Position numbers and translations under genes: made by a program | Notes under the pieces: model-generated | Database searches by the model: none | The model's input: the letters and a program-made list of their open reading frames with translations, nothing else | What the model was told of the DNA's origin: nothing | Shown here: positions 6,615 to 8,615 of the stretch, in pieces | How positions within the stretch are numbered: position 1 is the first letter of the stretch | How the letters are laid out: every line of letters begins with the position of its first letter | NCBI GenBank assembly: GCA_002329385.1 | Contig: DCTR01000039.1 | Span: 1-8,615, forward strand | DNA: 8,615 bases | Source of the DNA: Candidatus Shapirobacteria bacterium UBA1435 | Lineage (GTDB): Bacteria > Patescibacteriota > Microgenomatia > UBA12405 | Direction of reading: 5' to 3'

Positions 6615-7639
6615 ATCAATCCCCTCAAAGCCGACCCAACGGCGATGCTAAACCGGCAACCCTCCGAGTTCAGGTTAACCGGCAAGTTTAGCTTACTACT
6701 GTCGACCTTCAAAAACGGCTGAACCACCTGCACCTCCACCCCGAGTGTCCTGGTCAATTCTTCCGCCAACCCCGGCAAATTAGCCCCGCCACCACTTAAA
6801 ACCAAAATATCAACCGCCCGCCCCCTCTCCTCGGCAAACAAGGTCATTGCCCGCCTGATCTCTTCGGCCATACTGCTGAATACCGGTGTCAATGCCGCCT
6901 TTATCTTCCCCTCCAGTTCCATTTCTTTCATCCCATAGGCCTTTTTGTATTCTTCGGCCGAATCCATATCCAAGCTCAAGTTAATCGAAATCGACCTGGT
7001 TAGCGATTCTCCGCCCACCGACATTGATCTGGTGAATCTAATATTGCCCCCCGACATTCCAATAATATCCGAATATTTTTCTCCCATATCCACCACGATC
7101 ACCCCGCTAACCTGTGGCACGTTTAAGTTAACCACCCTCTTCATCGCAATCGCCGGTGACTCTAAGGCGATCAATTCCAACCCCAAACTCTTAAATAATT
7201 TGACATATGTTTGTATCAAATCATTTCTGGCCGCTATGGCAAAAACCGAAAGTCTCCCGCCTTCGTCCTGTTCGACTATCTCATAGTCAATCGACACCTG
7301 GTCAAGAGGGTAGGGGACAAATGTCTCCGCTTCAAATTTAAGGGCATCCCTGATTTCCGACTCCTTTAAAGGCGGCAGATTTATTAACCTCGAAACCACC
7401 TCGTCTTCCGGCAAAGTTGCCACGACCTGTTTTTGTTTTATCCTCAAATCGGCAATCAACCCTTTAATCGAATCCGCCACTTGGTTTGCCTGCTTTCCCT
7501 TGCTTTCCTTTGTCCACTCCACCCTTGGTGACTTTGTCTCTCCAATGGCGTCCAAGATTATTCCCCCGTTTGCATCCTTGCTCAAAGCTACTATTTTAGT
7601 TGTCCCCACCCCTACGTCAATTCCAAAAAAATCACTCAT
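6611..7639 (-). CDS. pilM: Type IV pilus assembly protein PilM (actin-like ATPase)
   Basis: Cytoplasmic actin/FtsA-fold ATPase that anchors the pilus platform by binding the PilN N-terminus. It is 342 residues from ATG 7639, the usual size. The phosphate-1 loop is GIDVGVGTTKIVAL (6-19). The conserved PilM block runs LPEDEVVSRLINLPPLKESE and on to EAETFVPYPLDQVSIDYEIV (about 76-122). Phosphate-2 is VIVVDMGEKYSDI (180-192, Asp184-Met-Gly). The adenosine motif is LVLSGGGANLPGLAEEL (279-295). A TTG at 7657 could add six residues, but ATG 7639 gives the family start MSDFFGIDVG and sits seven bases after a TATACT box. Its TGA overlaps the pilN ATG. It stands 21 bp after the pilX-like gene, the only gap in the pilus block. 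Confidence 0.94.
   Translation of the reverse strand: MSDFFGIDVGVGTTKIVALSKDANGGIILDAIGETKSPRVEWTKESKGKQANQVADSIKGLIADLRIKQKQVVATLPEDEVVSRLINLPPLKESEIRDALKFEAETFVPYPLDQVSIDYEIVEQDEGGRLSVFAIAARNDLIQTYVKLFKSLGLELIALESPAIAMKRVVNLNVPQVSGVIVVDMGEKYSDIIGMSGGNIRFTRSMSVGGESLTRSISINLSLDMDSAEEYKKAYGMKEMELEGKIKAALTPVFSSMAEEIRRAMTLFAEERGRAVDILVLSGGGANLPGLAEELTRTLGVEVQVVQPFLKVDSSKLNLPVNLNSEGCRFSIAVGSALRGLI
6621..6626 (-). promoter_or_regulatory. Ribosome binding site of pilN
   Basis: GAGGGG on the minus strand, six bases before the pilN ATG at 6614 and inside the pilM 3' end. It supports the first of the two adjacent Met codons as the start. Confidence 0.6.
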
Positions 7640-7674
7640 AAAATTAAGTATAAACAAACTCTAATTATTTACAA
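7640..7674 (-). promoter_or_regulatory. Candidate pilM promoter with leaderless spacing
   Basis: TATACT (7652 down to 7647) is followed by seven bases (TAATTTT) and then the pilM ATG, matching the spacing at rpmF and rpsP. A -35-like TTGTAA (7674 down to 7669, four of six matches) sits 16 bp upstream, in the 3' end of the pilX-like gene. No Shine-Dalgarno is present before pilM, unlike pilN and pilO. It would give a pilMNO transcript independent of the upstream genes. Confidence 0.5.
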
Positions 7675-8434
7675 CCCCGGCCGCAGTAATTCCCTCCAAA
7701 AAGAACGAGGGCACCTCATAAATTCTTCTCACCCTCACTCGTCTTTTTACCCCCTGGGTAGACACTTCACCAGCCTGGCCAACTGCACTGATATCCTTGC
7801 CCTGGATGGGGAAATTGGCATCACCCTTTATGTCTATATTGGTATTTCCCGTCAATGGCGATAAAACCAACAAAATCGGCGAATTTTTTAGGTTGTATGT
7901 CACCCCTTTTTTGCCCCCGCCGCAGTCTATTGGACTGCCAACGCTAACAAACCCGGTTCCGCTACTGCTACCAAAAGAATAACCAACCCTTTCCGTCTTA
8001 TATTCTGCCCCCTGTCGGTACAAATAAAGCAAATAAACCAATCCATTAAAACCGCTATCCACGCAAACATCCACCGAACCACCTGTATAAGCCTCGGCAA
8101 AATTAATGCTGCCATCCGCCTGGTTGTGCCCCACCAGCCAAAAATAAACATTCTCATTTCTCATCACTATCCCATCCGAAGTCAACACTCGCGTTGCCCC
8201 GATATCAGTGGCCGTAACGGTGGCCGAATTGCCCCCTTCTCCGGTGCTGTAATTGGTGTTTCCGGTCGCCAGGTAATAGTCAATTCCCGATTCGGCGTTA
8301 TTAAACGCTTGTTTTAGCAGCTCTTCGTCCGTATCAATCTTTGTCTCCACCACCGTCTTTCTCGACAGCGATAGCCCCAGCGTCAGCACAATTGTTGAAA
8401 CAATCAAGACTATTAAAGCGATCTGTCCTTTCAT
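7661..8434 (-). CDS. PilX-like / prepilin-like membrane-anchored protein
   Basis: Probable pilus-associated surface protein of 257 residues. The N-terminus MKGQIALIVLIVSTIVLTLG is a short basic head, a Gly-Gln site and a hydrophobic helix (about 4-24), followed by an amphipathic helix (KIDTDEELLKQAFNNAESGIDYYL, about 32-55). That order and the A-ESG motif are like the PilX/minor-pilin N-terminal region. The usual Glu at mature position 5 is absent (Ile if cut after Gly3), so processing by prepilin peptidase is uncertain. The rest is Gly/Ser/Thr-rich and beta-like, with two Cys (in VDVCVD and PIDCGG) that could form a disulfide, and a basic RRVRVRR near the end. ATG 8434 is chosen over TTG 8449: it overlaps the upstream stop as ATGA and has GGAG nine bases before it. 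The location just before pilMNO supports a pilus role. Confidence 0.7.
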   Translation of the reverse strand: MKGQIALIVLIVSTIVLTLGLSLSRKTVVETKIDTDEELLKQAFNNAESGIDYYLATGNTNYSTGEGGNSATVTATDIGATRVLTSDGIVMRNENVYFWLVGHNQADGSINFAEAYTGGSVDVCVDSGFNGLVYLLYLYRQGAEYKTERVGYSFGSSSGTGFVSVGSPIDCGGGKKGVTYNLKNSPILLVLSPLTGNTNIDIKGDANFPIQGKDISAVGQAGEVSTQGVKRRVRVRRIYEVPSFFLEGITAAGVVNN

Positions 8435-8615
8435 AAGCCTTCTCTCCAACTGGTTAATATTTGGGTCAGCCTTGAGGGCATCCCCACAATTAAATCAGGT
8501 CGGTGTTTAATCAGTACTGCCGCCGTGGTATTGTTTGGCGATACTCCACCGACTAAATTCAGGTCTCTTAACATTCTAACTAAACCGTTGGCATAAAGCG
8601 AGCCGTCAACCTTCA
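8431..8615 (-). CDS. Unrecognised protein, C-terminal 60 residues only
   Basis: The 5' part lies beyond the window. The visible end reads KVDGSLYANGLVRMLRDLNL and continues with VGGVSPNNTTAAVLIKHRPD to a C-terminus of TSWREGL. There is no membrane segment in this part, and I do not recognise a domain. The frame is open to the edge and closes with TGA overlapping the ATG of the pilX-like gene (ATGA), so it is a real, co-translated gene of the pilus block. A pilus-associated surface protein or minor pilin is the likeliest role, from position alone. Confidence 0.75.
   Translation of the reverse strand, partial: KVDGSLYANGLVRMLRDLNLVGGVSPNNTTAAVLIKHRPDLIVGMPSRLTQILTSWREGL
8438..8447 (-). promoter_or_regulatory. 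Ribosome binding site of the pilX-like gene
   Basis: The purine run GGAGAGAAGG on the minus strand lies three bases before ATG 8434; its GGAG core is nine bases away, a normal Shine-Dalgarno distance. It lies inside the upstream gene's 3' end and decides the start at 8434. Confidence 0.55.

Noticed and set aside
1..8615. Recoded TGA (Gly) as in some CPR groups
   Set aside because: TGA ends recG, rpmF, nusB, pilM, pilO and the partial gene exactly where the families end, so it is a normal stop.
1..8615. CRISPR array, tRNA, rRNA, insertion sequence or phage genes
   Set aside because: No spaced direct repeats, cloverleaf-like segments, terminal inverted repeats or transposase/integrase motifs were found; nearly all bases are in assigned genes.

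Overview
The window looks like a piece of a streamlined Patescibacteria/CPR genome, most likely of the Microgenomates type. This is an inference from gene content and style, not a database match. The grounds are: tight packing with 4-bp ATGA overlaps; short versions of core proteins; a pilMNO pilus block with no pilP/pilQ secretin genes beside it; rpsP-khpA not followed by rimM/trmD; and a strong strand bias in base composition. GC content is roughly in the mid-40s percent in the rows I sampled. TGA is a true stop in recG, rpmF, nusB, pilM, pilO and others, so this is code 11 and not the TGA=Gly code of Absconditabacteria/Gracilibacteria.

Layout. (1) Positions 1-1444, minus strand: a class A penicillin-binding protein, cut by the window edge inside its transpeptidase domain. 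It is preceded by a 34-residue single-membrane-segment peptide whose stop overlaps the PBP start (ATGA). (2) Positions 1459-5333, plus strand: recG, then rpmF (L32)-nusB-rnc, then rpsP (S16)-khpA. This is a replication-fork repair helicase followed by ribosome and RNA-processing genes. (3) Positions 5323-8615, minus strand: a type IV pilus block read as partial unknown gene -> pilX-like membrane protein -> pilM -> pilN -> pilO, with ATGA overlaps at most junctions. Its last gene runs tail-to-tail into khpA with an 11-bp overlap. There is no gene-free stretch over 60 bp.

The genes work as three modules: cell-wall synthesis (PBP); genome and ribosome upkeep (RecG; L32, S16, NusB, RNase III, KhpA); and surface pilus assembly (an actin-like PilM on the inner membrane face binding PilN, which pairs with PilO, plus a prepilin-like protein). 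No mobile element, CRISPR, tRNA or rRNA was seen, and no clearly new system.

The most interesting signals are regulatory. Three genes (rpmF, rpsP, pilM) have a -10 hexamer exactly 7 nt before ATG and no Shine-Dalgarno, which points to leaderless transcripts. The 14-bp gap between recG and the divergent peptide/PBP unit looks like a shared bidirectional promoter. The plus strand is C-rich whichever strand is coding, so strand-linked mutation bias seems to set codon use and to strip Shine-Dalgarno sites from the plus-strand genes.
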